Shown piece by piece: positions 42,451 to 53,220 of a stretch of DNA of 64,000 bases. The number at the start of each line of letters is the position of its first letter. The first letter of the stretch is position 1. Under the pieces are notes generated by a model. It saw only the letters and a program-made list of their open reading frames with translations. It was not told where the DNA came from and ran no database searches. Origin of the DNA: Sepioteuthis lessoniana (taxonomy: Eukaryota; Mollusca; Cephalopoda; Myopsida; Loliginidae); the NCBI GenBank assembly GCA_963585895.1, contig OY757939.1:35769938-35833937 (forward strand). The letters are read 5' to 3'. Position numbers and translations under genes: made by a program.

Positions 42451-42607
42451 TATCTGTGACGCCATGTTTCCTACTGGATGCATCGGCCGATGAAGATAAT
42501 TGTGCGACTATTCTGATTAAAAATGAAAGATATGAATTGACCAAACCAAGCAAAAAGAAAATTTTTTAGGAAAAAAGTTCTTTGGCATACTAACACACCA
42601 ATTAATA

Positions 42608-42976
42608 AGGTATAACAAATATACCGACAACCTTCCCCGGTTACAAGCTGGTGACACCGAAGCTATCCAAAGTCAACTCAATCACGGATGGAACACAACC
42701 GGAAAAATCATCACTGCCCTATCAGATCGACAAAACCAAATCAGGGTTGATGGATCAGGAAGGATCACACTTAGGAATTGCCATTTCCTCAAAAAATGCA
42801 AACTCAAGCCTGCACCAACCCTAATACCAAGTACAACACCAGGACCAATAACTCCCTCAAGCGATACTCCACTCTGGCACCCCTATCCCCCTACATCTTC
42901 CGGTAATGACACACACACAGAGCAATTGAACACCACAAACAAACCACATATACATTACCACGCCTTCGATCGTTGA
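42608..42976 (+). pseudogene. Ty3/gypsy integrase C-terminal end
   Basis: An open stretch of 122 codons ends at TGA 42974-42976. It reads RYNKYTDNLPRLQAGDTEAI, then WNTTGKIITALSDRQNQIRV, GSGRITLRNCHFLKKCKLKP and a Pro/Ser/Thr-rich end. This fits the C-terminal part of a Ty3/gypsy integrase (LxxGDxV, W..TGKV, DGxxxxRNRxxL). Everything upstream (gag, protease, RT, RNase H, integrase core) is missing. Direct continuation into a polypurine tract and LTR-like block supports the call. Confidence 0.75.
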
Positions 42977-43015
42977 GAATTCCTCGAGCTCTATCCAGGT
43001 TATTACCACACCACA

Positions 43016-43876
43016 AACCTGGCCTAAGAGAAGGGTATAGCCCACATACAACCCACCCTATTCGTGGGGGTGAGGGGAGGTGAGGGGAGATATGAAAGTC
43101 ACTGCTCTAACATGCAGAATAAACAAGAATAATACTTACCGGCTCAGCGGCCCCAGCTGGCATCCGGCTGGCAGACAAAAAGGAGAACGGGCGATAACTC
43201 AATACCGAACCCGTAACACCTGGGTATTTATCATAAGTCCCACCAACGTACAAATCTGGTACAAGGCCGTTTTTAAGGTGGTTCCAGTCGCAGGGCCAAA
43301 AATACCTTCGGCCCCGTTCCTCTTATTAGGCGCGCCTCAGGCGCCGGACAATAAACCTTACTCCCGAAGGAGGTAAAAGCCTGGGGGATGGCCCCCTGAG
43401 GCCGGAGAAAATCTCCAGTCAACAAGCCAACACCCGGTCAGATCCGTGCCCCAGCAAGCACAGCTGACCAAAGTGTGACCTATCGGCTGGAAAACCAGCC
43501 CACCACTGTTAAGTAATGAGGCCCAGGTGAACACGTAACACCTGAAACATGACTGAAGGAAACCGGTGTATATATACACTTATATGCTAACTCACCAGCA
43601 ACTAATCACTGTCCAAGGAATGGACTTGGCCACCTTCGAATGATGGAACGTGCCAATGTCCATATGATCTCACTCCAACGCGTAATTCATTACTACGCAT
43701 GTGAGAACTGACTAATTGCTACTGAGACTTCGATAGAATTTCAACAATTATAAGTTTGTTTAATAAGTTATTGCTTTGTTTTCATTAATGTTTTTAACCT
43801 TTAAAAAAACATTTGACTCACTTTTAAGCTAAGATACGGAATTGTGTCGAACAATCCGTCATTTTTTACCCACAAC
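43016..43876 (+). mobile_element. candidate gypsy polypurine tract and 3' LTR
   Basis: A polypurine stretch GTGGGGGTGAGGGGAGGTGA ends near 43090. A GC-rich block follows, starting TGAAAGTCACTGC, with a TATA-like GTGTATATATACAC at about 43566 and ending near CCCACAACA (43876), where Repeat-E begins. TG...CA ends and position after integrase suggest an LTR. No second LTR is in the window, so the borders are inferred. Confidence 0.5.
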
Positions 43877-44640
43877 AATGAGCTGGGGCTGTAGAATACG
43901 CCGTTTGCAAGCCTGCAGAGGGGTTAGACTGTCCCGAACAAGTGTCCTGGATATGGCACTAAACTATCTGATGGTCAGGCTCTAGTCCATAGATGGGACC
44001 CTAACAGGTACTCCTACATCAGGTCAGAGTGTTTAATCATTTACAACACTAGAAACCATTTAACCGTGTTCCAACCAATGGTTGATTTTAAATCGAATTA
44101 TTCGTATCAGATAGCAAGCAGTACTTGAAACGGTTTAACTGTTGAAAATAGAACAATTTGTTATATAGCAATATTTGAAGCCATTTAACCATGTGCAAAT
44201 AAATGATTTACATTAAATTATTATATTATTAGTATTTAATAGCAATACTTGAAACCTCTTAACTATGTGCAAACAAATGATTCACATTGAATTGAATTAT
44301 TAGTATTTGATAGCAGTACTTGAAATCATTTGACTGTGTCAAATAGAACGATTAGTATATATGGCAAAACTTGAAGTCATTTAATTGTGCGCAAATGGAA
44401 TTAATAATGTTACATAGCAATAATTGAAGCAATTTAACCGTATGCATACAAATGATTTACATTTGATTGAATTAATAGTATTTCATCGCGAAACTTAAGA
44501 CTGTTTAACGGTGTTAAGTAGAACAATTTGTGTTATATAACTGTGTGCCAACAAATGAGCCTTGGCTCGTTTAAAAATAATGTTACCTACTAACAATTTG
44601 TTTACAAATCATATATATATTTGATTAAATGATAAAGACC
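43877..44640 (+). repeat. Repeat-E copy with long internal array
   Basis: Head GAGCTGGGGCTGTAGAATAC, AACTATCTGATGGTCAGG, GTCCATAGATGGGACC, then six or more units of 70-90 bp containing AGCAATACTTGAAACC or variants and ATGTGCAAACAAATGATT. The tail is truncated. It has the highest unit count in the window. Confidence 0.82.
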
Positions 44641-44823
44641 CATTTTGTCAATATAATTTTATTAGGATCCTTTGAAGTTTCCTGACAAGTTTTTTGATTT
44701 TAGGTTGGAGTTGGCATATGAATTTACCGAAATTGTCTAGAGGGCTTTCGGACCTTTCATAGGCCATCATCTGGGGTTGTTTGTAAGTGTAAACTATTTA
44801 AAAAAAAAGTTTTTAAGCACTTA
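44641..44823. other. short unassigned stretch
   Basis: AT-rich; no motif recognised. Confidence 0.4.
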
Positions 44824-44824
44824 A

Positions 44825-44873
<49 letters not shown>
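44824..44873. repeat. (TC)n(TA)n microsatellite
   Basis: CT tract of about 20 bp followed by a TA tract of about 28 bp. Confidence 0.95.
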
Positions 44874-44876
<3 letters not shown>

Positions 44877-44888
44877 GGATTAGGTACC

Positions 44889-44910
44889 CTGATGAGCCGC
44901 TTAGGCGAAA
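44889..44910 (+). ncRNA. hammerhead-ribozyme-like core
   Basis: CTGATGA (44889-44895), a 3-bp stem GCC (44896-44898) / GGC (44904-44906) with loop GCTTA, then GAAA (44907-44910). This is the complete conserved hammerhead catalytic core with helix II. I could not find convincing helices I and III or a cleavage triplet, so activity is unproven. It may mark a retroelement terminus. Confidence 0.4.
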
Positions 44911-44914
44911 TTGT

Positions 44915-45312
44915 AGTAGGTTAGTTCCTGACTCACGAAATAATTTTTGTCACTATTTTGCTCTACTTAGTACTGAGTACTTTTTTGCACTTGTAGCTTA
45001 GCAGCAATTACGGTGTTTTTTTTCTTTTGACCAATCAATTGCGTATCTGTTGATTTTTTTTCAGTTGGTGTGACAAGGTTGGCCTTTTCTTTTCTTTTTT
45101 TCCAATATATATATATATTTTTTCCCCTAGACAGTGATTCGTTGTATATTTTTATCTTCGAATTACTTGCGGTTTTTTCCTCCTAGCCGTAAGTGCTATT
45201 ATTCAATAAGTTTTTTAATTATATATATATATATGTGTGTGTGAGAGAGAGAGAGAGAAGAAAAGGTAAAACGGAAGATATATTTTCAAACAAAGATATA
45301 TATATATATACC
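44915..45312. other. T-rich stretch downstream of the hammerhead-like core
   Basis: Poly-T-rich DNA with (TA)n at 45103-45118 and 45221-45235 and a short GA run. No protein motif. Confidence 0.5.
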
Positions 45313-45885
45313 TAGAAAAAGTAATACGGAAAAAAGTTATATGCTTGATGGTTTTTTTATTTGCCAACGCGTTTGGACTTCAATCTTTTCTTTTTTTTTA
45401 ATGCAAAAATATTTTATCAAAATTATTTCAGTGTGAGAAATAATTATGATTGATGAATTTTGTTTCAGTTGGAAGTCTTCATCCGGGTCTGTAGATGTTG
45501 CTATGTGAAAAAATAGAGTCTCACTGGTTGATATGTTCAAGTTGCGTCATGTCATGCGATGAAATTATTTTTGAAAATTAAATGGCGTTTTGTGGTTTGA
45601 GAAACGGATTTGTGACGTTTGGTGGCTTTAAATGTTTAGAGAAAGGGGAGCTAATCTTTAGTGTGGATTTTGAAGTCATTTAGTATTATTTTTCTACAAG
45701 TCCTGATGATGACTTCCAATTGAATCAAAATTTATCTATCATAATTATTTCTCATACTAAAATAATTTTGATGAAATATTTTTTGCATTCAGAAAAGAAA
45801 AGATTGAAGTCGAAATGCGTTGGAAAATAAATAAACCATCAAACATACATCTTTTTTTCGTTTTACTTTTTCTAGGTATATATAT
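45313..45885. repeat. large inverted repeat, arms about 185 bp
   Basis: Left arm (about 45313-45492) and right arm (about 45697-45885) are reverse complements with few mismatches. They share GCTTGATGGTTTTTTTATTT-like, CCAACGCGTTTGGACTTCAA-like and GAGAAATAATTATGAT segments. The spacer is about 200 bp. The right arm reads CTGATGA (45703-45709), a GACTTC...GAAGTC pairing, then GAAATGCG (from 45812). The left arm has the decayed version. Confidence 0.85.
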
Positions 45886-46059
45886 ATATATATACATGAT
45901 ATTGAACATTATAGACATTTTTTTGTCTACATATTTTTTGATAATCTTTTCGAGTTGCCGAATCGATCTATGATATTTGGTGGGAATTAGTCGATAAAAC
46001 TTCTATGAGAAAAAGTGTTCATGTAACTTGTATTTTTACTAACGACTGTGAAGGTGACT

Positions 46060-46130
46060 TTTCGTGGCGTAATGGTAAAGTCACTGGATTCGCGGTAAGT
46101 GAGATCGAACTCCAGTTGCGCTATTTAACA
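46060..46130 (+). repeat. tRNA-like SINE head
   Basis: CGTGGCGTAATGGTAAAGTC (box A region), then GAGATCGAACTCCAG (box B). No acceptor pairing is visible, so it is a SINE head and not a tRNA gene. Confidence 0.55.
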
Positions 46131-46269
46131 ACAACAAAAAAACAAACCCGGACCAAACCATTGAATGTCACAGCCGTCTGTGTACAAAAATTCTTTACAA
46201 TATACCAACTTGGAAATATTGAAACTCTGTCTAAAATGCATAAATATATATGAATTGCATTTAATTTTA

Positions 46270-46520
46270 ACCGGCTCATTGGCTTAGAGGGTCAAGTGTT
46301 CGCCAATGGTCCGGGAGACCGGGGTTCAATCCCTGGTCGCGTCATACCAAAGACTTTAAAAATGGTATTTGATACCTCCTTGCTTAACACTCAGTAATAT
46401 AAGGTACGGATCAAGGGTAAAATGGAGCAATCCAGGGGAAGAAGTAACACCCTCCTCTACACCTAGGTGTAGTAGCTATTGAAAAGGGAGCCATCTGGTC
46501 GCCCTCGACTACGGTCTTAG
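46270..46520 (+). repeat. SINE-A, near full length
   Basis: AACCGGCTCATTGGCTTAGA head, box B GGGTTCAATCCC, ACACCTAGGTGTAGTAGC palindrome, 3' end CGCCCTCGACTACGGTC. Confidence 0.9.
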
Positions 46521-46790
46521 AATGTTTGGTTAAAAGTAATACGATTTATGTCATATATCCATAGATAGATTAAAATATACATTTATATATGAATATTTGG
46601 TTGAATTGTAATAAATAGTTTTTACATATTCATTTAAAACTTCTAATTTTTTAAACGCAACTGGAAATTAGCTGGTTAAAGGAGGCCTTCATCAGTCATC
46701 ATTATTTCAGTAGTGAAAGGGTGCACACCAAAATTTAATCCATGATCTCCCGCTTCTAAAATGGAGAAACTGAACATGCATGTTCGACCT

Positions 46791-46997
46791 GTAATATTTT
46801 GTGTACGATTTTTCGGACTTTTGTCCTCATCTTTATTGTTATTAGTTGTAACACAACATTTCGGCCACTGCTCAGGCCTTCCTCAGAAGTCCTTTGTTTA
46901 TCCGGGTATGGAGGATATAATGGCCTAAACGTTGTGTTACAACTAACAATCATAAAGACGAGGACAACAATCCGAAAAATCATACATAAAATATTGC
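46791..46997. repeat. inverted repeat, arms about 77 bp, hammerhead-like core
   Basis: Left arm 46791-46867 and right arm 46921-46997 are about 88% complementary, sharing TTAGTTGTAACACAAC and GATTTTTCGGA. The spacer is 53 bp. Minus-strand core at 46886-46859: CTGAGGA, GGCC...GGCC stem, GAAA. Both arms contain the GTTGT terminus also seen at 34.9 and 41.9 kb. Confidence 0.85.
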
Positions 46998-47184
46998 ACA
47001 TCAATCTTCATCTCAAAAATTCGACCTGAAGTTTATGAATAAGAGAAACGCTTTAGAAACAGCTATAAAAATTGTAATATTTAAGGTGTCATTACTGACC
47101 ACCGAATCCGAACCTGGTTTTGAAAGTTCCGTTCTGGCAATACGTAATTGAGAAATGAACCCAGATCAGGACGCTTATCAGAGC

Positions 47185-47670
47185 TCGATCAAGATGCTTC
47201 AACATTGGATTGGTGGAATGCAATCCACGCAAAATTACTCGGGAATTGATACTTGACCTCTACACATCCCAATTCACAATTTGTCGTCACTTGAAAAAAA
47301 TACGAAAAGTGGGCATAAAAATCTTCTAAAAGGTTTCACACTTATCAATAGGAGAAACGTTGTATTTCTCCGAGATAACGCGAGGTTACATTCAGCAAAA
47401 CACACGAAGGAAATAATATTGGATTGAGGCTGGTCTGTTCAACCCCATCCACGATATTCACCAGACCTTACAACAACTGATTTTAATCTTTTTGGTTTTC
47501 TATAAAATGTTCTGAATGACAAAAGAATTTTCTCAAGAAGATCAGGTGAAATTATGGAAAACTTCTTGGGTTCGAAACGAGCTGATTTTTTTTTTTTTAG
47601 AGGAATCAACAAGCTACTTGAGGAACGGGAAGATGTAATTCAAAATAATGGTGAATATACTATTGATTGA
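47185..47670 (+). pseudogene. mariner transposase relic (third mariner lineage)
   Basis: Broken frame reads ELILDLYTSQFTICRHLKKI, then after a gap and a stop RRNVVFLRDNARLHSAKHTK (the second catalytic Asp region), HPRYSPDLTTTDFNLFGF (third Asp present), and INKLLEEREDVIQNNGEY. Most of the region between the HTH and the second Asp is deleted, and several stops remain. No TIRs were identified. Confidence 0.78.
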
Positions 47671-47779
47671 AATTTATTCATTGATAAATTATTCGTTGAT
47701 GAATTATATTTTACTAAAATGAAAATTATTTATTACTCAATCCATTTTCACTGTATTATACAGACAGGAGAATGATTAA

Positions 47780-48010
47780 ATGCTTGTTTGATTTTAACGG
47801 CATGTTAACCCATTAAGGTTCATTTTATGCTTAGTGGTTAGGATAATGTATTCATTGTTCATTGATATTAATGTTTTTTGTTTACTAGTCATATAGTATC
47901 AAGTATTCCTATCTAATACAAACAATTTTCACACAAATATATGGTTTGAAATATTTTTATCTAATACTAATAATTACATGGTTTCAAGAAGCTAATAATC
48001 ATCACCATTG
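47780..48010 (-). repeat. Repeat-E fragment
   Basis: Tail TTTTAACGGCATGTTAACCC, then units TATCAAGTATTCCTATCTAA. No head. Confidence 0.68.
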
Positions 48011-48041
48011 TTAAGTCAGGCTGATAAAATGGAGTCTTTAG

Positions 48042-48049
48042 ATTCTCTC

Positions 48050-48080
<31 letters not shown>
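48042..48080. repeat. (CT)n microsatellite
   Basis: CTCTCT tract interrupted once by CCC. Confidence 0.93.
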
Positions 48081-48081
<1 letters not shown>

Positions 48082-48084
48082 TTA

Positions 48085-48390
48085 CTTTGTATCTATCGTT
48101 CATCTCTCTTGGTAGGTCCTCTAGATTGCATCCGATGTCCACACATACATGATGCGAGTCTTTGCAGGTCGGTTAGCCCTTGTGTATCCATAGGAAAATG
48201 TTGCTTATTTCTCCCGCAATTTCCTGCATGTCTTGTTCGTTTAAATAGATGGCTTGTGAGATGCGAGGTAAGTGGCCGTACAGCTGTTGTTTTGTAGGGT
48301 GCTGCTTCAAGGATTTGTTCAAAGCATCACGTAGCGTTTTTGTGCACTTCCCACCTAACCTTTTCTCTAAGCATTTCAAAAGAGTCCAGG
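48085..48390 (-). pseudogene. LINE-B C-terminal fragment
   Basis: Minus strand reads CLEKRLGGKCTKTLRDALNK, SLKQHPTKQQLYGHLP, a shifted QDMQEIAGEIS-type segment, and a decayed CVDIGCNLEDL-like end near 48110. Dead copy. Confidence 0.75.
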
Positions 48391-48744
48391 TTTATTACAT
48401 AGAAAAATATGCCGATACCAACCCATGTGGTTTAAACACAGATTTCCAGCCAACAAACCCAACTGTTGAAATAGATTCATGACTAGAATTGGTGGATATA
48501 TAAATGGGTCAGAGAGAAATCTGAGGTTTATGCGAGATCGATTAAATGTAGCATGACGAGTTCGTATTGCATTGGCATTCCATACTCAATATTCAGCATT
48601 GTACGAGAGTGACGAGATTGTAAATGTCGGTCAAAATTACCGCCCCCCTCACGGAACATTATAAAAGTAGCGACGAGGAATCCTTTCGAATAATATACAA
48701 AGGTGGTGACCATACAGTAGTACCTATACGGCCACAACTTGGAA
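48391..48744. other. unassigned insert within LINE-B
   Basis: About 350 bp separates two parts of one minus-strand LINE-B copy. No TIR, SINE box or coding motif identifies it. Confidence 0.4.
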
Positions 48745-49000
48745 GAAATATCGTTTTATTTAATCAGAAAGAGATTTGTACGTGATGGATAATCTGTTAA
48801 TAGCACTCCACACCTTCCCTATAACTATGTTGACATTTCTTTCAGTAGATGAGATGCTGTTGCCATGGTATATGAAGTGGTCTACTAATTTTAGAGGTTT
48901 GTCATTCTATGTCGAGGTGGTTCCATCTTCTTAAAAAAAGAACAGTGTTCATGAGTTTTTAACTAATTATAATCTTTTTCAAACCAAAGTAACTAGTAAT
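48745..49000 (-). pseudogene. LINE-B fragment upstream of the insert
   Basis: Minus strand reads KLVDHFIYHGNSISSTERNV, then IGKVWSAINRLSI, matching LVDKFTYLGSSVESTEKD and TKAWTAINRIST in the 54-kb copy. It is the part of the ORF just before the 48085-48390 segment. Confidence 0.72.
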
Positions 49001-49009
49001 TCTTCTTAG

Positions 49010-49262
49010 TAGCAATACTTAGCAATTATACGGCTGCAATTATTCCAACTAAATGCATATAATTCTTAAACAGATCAATTTGATCCACAGTTGAGAACCT
49101 ATCAGGTGCTAGCACACCGGATTAAAGTGAAACTGGGAGTAATGACAATGAAGGAGTGCTCGAGCTTCAGAACTAGAGCCTCACTATCAGATGCAATTTA
49201 GTATCATACTCAGGACACCCTTTTGGAGAGAGGCTACTCCTCCTATGCGAGGATTACAGATT
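49010..49262 (-). repeat. Repeat-E fragment
   Basis: GAACCTATCAGGTGCTAGCA, ACAATGAAGGAGTGCTC, CTCACTATCAGATGC, head CTCCTCCTATGCGAGG (diverged). Confidence 0.65.
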
Positions 49263-49289
49263 ATTCCAAACTTCGATAACAGAGAAGTA

Positions 49290-52200
49290 GTATAAAAAAA
49301 TGGTAGCAAGAAAAAGTACGTGATTAAAAAACTAAGAAGAAGAATCCTTTTTAAAAGTCAAAATAAAAAAAAGAAAGGGTTAGGGAGAAAAATATAAAAG
49401 AAGGCAAAGAAAAAAGAGTAAATGATAAAGAGAAGAGAATGTTTTAGAAAAAGAAAGAAAAAAGTAAAAAGAAAGAGAAGTGAATGTTTTAGAAAAAAAA
49501 AAAGAAAAAAGTAAGAAGAAAGAGAAGTGAATGCTTTTGAAAAAGAAAGAAAAGAAAAAGTAAGAAGAAAGAGAAGTGAATGTTTGAGAAAAAAAAAAGA
49601 AAAGAAAAAGTAAGAAGAAAGAGAAGTGAATGCTTTTGAAAAAGAAAGAAAAGAAAAAAGTAAGAAGAAAGAGAAGTGAATGCTTTTGAAAAAGAAAGAA
49701 AAAAGTAAGAAGAAAGAGAAGGGAATGTTTTAGAAAAAAGAAAGAAAAAAGTAAGAAGAAAGAGAAGGGAATGTTTTAGAAAAAAGAAAGAAAAAAGTAA
49801 GAAAAAAGAGAAGGGAATGTTTTAGAAAAAAGAAAGAAAAAAGTAAGAAGAAAGAGAAGTGAATGCTTTTGAAAAAAAAAGAAAAGAAAAAGTAAGAAGA
49901 AAGAGAAGTGAATGCTTTAGTAAAAAAAAAGAAAAAAGTAAGAAGAAAGAGAAGTGAATGCTTTTGAAAAAGAAAGAAAAGAAAAAGTAAGAAGAAAGAG
50001 AAGTGAATGTTTTTGAAAAAGAAAGAAAAGAAAAAGTAAGAAGAAAGAGAAGTGAATGTTTTAGAAAAAAGAAAGAAAAAGCAAGAAGAAAGAGAAGTGA
50101 ATGCTTTTGAAAAAAAAGAAAAGAAAAAGTAAGAAGAAAGAGAAGTGAATGCTTTTGAAAAAGAAAGAAAAAAGTAAGAAGAAAGAGAAGTGAATGTTTT
50201 AAAAAAAAAAAGAAAAGAAAAAGTAAGAAGAAAGACAAGTGAATGTTTTAGAAAAAAAAAAATAACAGAAAAAGTAAAAATAAAGAAAAGTGAATGTTTT
50301 AGAAAAAAAAAGAAAAGAAAACGTGAGAAGAAAGAGAAGTGAAAGTTATAGAAAAAAAAAAGAAAAGAAAAAAGTAAGAAAAAAGAGAAGTGAATGTTTT
50401 AAAAAAAGAAAGAAAAGAAAAAGTAAGAAAAAAGAGAAGTGAATGTTTTAGAAAAAAAAGAAAAAAATAAGAAGAAAGAGAAGTGAATGTTTTTGAAAAA
50501 GAAAGAAAAGAAAAAGTAAGAAGAAAGAGAAGTGAATGTTTTAGAAAAAAGAAAGAAAAAGCAAGAAGAAAGAGAAGTGAATGCTTTTGAAAAAAAAGAA
50601 AAGAAAAAGTAAGAAGAAAGAGAAGTGAATGCTTTTGAAAAAGAAAGAAAAAAGTAAGAAGAAAGAGAAGTGAATGTTTAAAAAAAAAAAAGAAAAGAAA
50701 AAGTAAGAAGAAAGACAAGTGAATGTTTTAGAAAAAAAAAATAACAGAAAAAGTAAAAATAAAGAAAAGTGAATGTTTTAGAAAAAAAAAGAAAAGAAAA
50801 CGTGAGAAGAAAGAGAAGTGAAAGTTATAGAAAAAAAAAAGAAAAGAAAAAAGTAAGAAAAAAGAGAAGTGAATGTTTTAAAAAAAGAAAGAAAAGAAAA
50901 AGTAAGAAAAAAGAGAAGTGAATGTTTTAGAAAAAAAAGAAAAAAATAAGAAGAAAGAGAAGTGAATGTTTTTGAAAAAGAAAGAAAAGAAAAAGTAAGA
51001 AGAAAGAGAAGTGAATGTTTTAGAAAAAAAAAAAGAAAAGAAAAAGTAAGAAGAAAGAGAAGTGAATGCTTTTGAAAAAGAAAGAAAAAAGTAAGAAGAA
51101 AGAGAAGGGAATGTTTTAGAAAAAAGAAAGAAAAAAGTAAGAAAAAAGAGAAGGGAATGTTTTAGAAAAAAGAAAGAAAAAAGTAAGAAGAAAGAGAAGG
51201 GAATGTTTTAGAAAAAAAAAGAAAAGAAAAAGTAAGAAGAAAGAGAAGTGAATGCTTTAGTAAAAAAAAAGAAAAAAGTAAGAAGAAAGAGAAGTGAATG
51301 CTTTTGAAAAAGAAAGAAAAGAAAAAGTAAGAAGAAAGAGAAGTGAATGTTTTTGAAAAAGAAAGAAAAGAAAAAGTAAGAAGAAAGAGAAGTGAATGTT
51401 TTAGAAAAAAGAAAGAAAAAGTAAGAAGAAAGAGAAGTGAATGCTTTTGAAAAAGAAAGAAAAGAAAAAGTAAGAAGAAGGAGTGAATGCTTTTGAAAAA
51501 GAAAGAAAAAAGTAAGAAGAAAGAGAAGAGAATGTTTTAGAAAAAAAAGAAAAGAAAAAGTAAGAAGAAAGAGAAGTGAATGTTTTAGAAAAAAAAAAGA
51601 AAGTAAGAAAAAAGAGAAGGGAAAGTTTTAGAAAAAAAAAGAAAAAAGTAAGAAGAAAGAGAAGTGAATGCTTTTGAAAAAGAAAGAAAAGAAAAAGTAA
51701 GAAGAAAGAGAAGTGAATGTTTTAGAAAAAAAAAGAAAAAAGTAAGAAGAAAGAGAAGTGAATGTTTAAAAAAAAAAAGAAAAAAGTAAGAAGAAAGAGA
51801 AGTGAATGTTTTTGAAAAGGAAAGAAAAAAGTAAGAAGAAAGAGAAGTGAATGCTTTTGAAAAAGAAAGAAAAGAAAAAGTAAGAAGAAAGAGAAGTGAA
51901 TGTTTTAGAAAAAAGAAAGAAAAAAGTAAGAAGAAAGAGAAGTGAATGCTTTTGAAAAAGAAAGAAAAGAAAAAGTAAGAAGAAAGAGAAGTGAATGTTT
52001 TTGAAAACGAAAGAAAAAAAAAGTAAGAAGAAAGAGAAGTGAATGTTTTGGAAAAAAGAAAGAAAAAGTAAGAAGAAAGAGAAGTGAATGCTTTTGAAAA
52101 AGAAGGAAAAGAAAAAGTAAGAAGAAGGAGTGAATGCTTTTGAAAAAGAAAGAAAAAAGTAAGAAGAAAGAGAAGAGAATGTTTTAGAAAAAAAAAGAAA

Positions 52201-53060
52201 AGAAAAAGTAAGAAGAAAGAGAAGTGAATGTTTTAGAAAAAAAAAAGAAAGTAAGAAAAAAGAGAAGGGAAAGTTTTAGAAAAAAAAAGAAAAAAGTAAG
52301 AAGAAAGAGAAGTGAATGCTTTTGAAAAAGAAAGAAAAGAAAAAGTAAGAAGAAAGAGAAGTGAATGTTTTAGAAAAAAAAAGAAAAAAGTAAGAAGAAA
52401 GAGAAGTGAATGTTTAAAAAAAAAAAGAAAAAAGTAAGAAGAAAGAGAAGTGAATGTTTTTGAAAAAAAAAAAAAAGTAAGAAGAAAGAGAAGTGAATGT
52501 TTTTGAAAAAGAAAGAAAAGAAAAAGTAAGAAGAAAGAAAAGTGAATGTTTTAGAAAAAAGAAAGAAAAAGTAAGAAGAAAGAGAAGTGAATGTTTTAGA
52601 AAAAAGAAAGAATCAAGTAAGAAGAAAGAGAAGTGAATGTTTTAGAAAAAAGAAAGAAAAAAGTACGAAGAAAGAGAAGTGAAAAAGAAAGAAAAGAAAA
52701 AGTAAGAAGAAAGAGAAGTGAATGCTTTAGAAAAAAAAAAGAAAAAGTAAGAAGAAAGACAAGTGAATCCTTTTGAAAAAGAAAGAAAAAAGTAAGAAGA
52801 AAGAGAAGTGAATGTTTTAGGAAAAAGAAAGAAAAAAGCAAGAAGAAAGAGAAGTGAATGTTTTAGAAAAAAGAAAGAAAAAAGTAAGAAGAAAGAGAAG
52901 TGAATGCTTTAGAAAAAAGAAAGATAAAAGTAAGAAAAAAGAGAAGGGAATGTTTCAGGAAAAAAAAAGAAAAGGTACGAAGAAAGAGAAGTGAATGCTT
53001 TAGAAAACAGAAAGAAAAAAGAACGAACCAAGAAAAGAAAGAGAACAAAGAAACGGACAT
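49290..53060. repeat. 3.7 kb purine minisatellite with higher-order repeats
   Basis: Variable 38-50 bp unit built as GTAAGAAGAAAGAGAAGTGA, ATGTTTTAG or ATGCTTTTG, then A-rich GAAAAAGAAAG filler. Roughly 80 units. Longer duplications are embedded: a marker ACGTGAGAAG recurs at 50321 and 50800 (479 bp apart), and GAGTGAATGC after a deletion recurs at 51481 and 52128 (647 bp apart). The minus-strand frames with repeated KHSLLFLLTF are artefacts of the unit. Confidence 0.95.
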
Positions 53061-53167
53061 TACTTTGAAGAAAAAAGAAAGAAATGAAAAAAAAATAAAT
53101 GGAAGGATTTATAAAATACAAAAATATAAAAGTAAAAAGAATAAAAATGTTGGGTGTAAGAAAAGGA

Positions 53168-53220
<53 letters not shown>

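Noticed and set aside
42484-42569. DASADEDNCATILIKNERYEL frame as an RNase H domain
   Set aside because: DAS alone resembles gypsy RNase H, but the following residues do not fit and the frame is short.
43130-43150. ATACTTACCGGC resembling the 5' end of U1 snRNA
   Set aside because: Only about nine bases agree and the downstream sequence does not follow U1. It lies in the LTR-like block.
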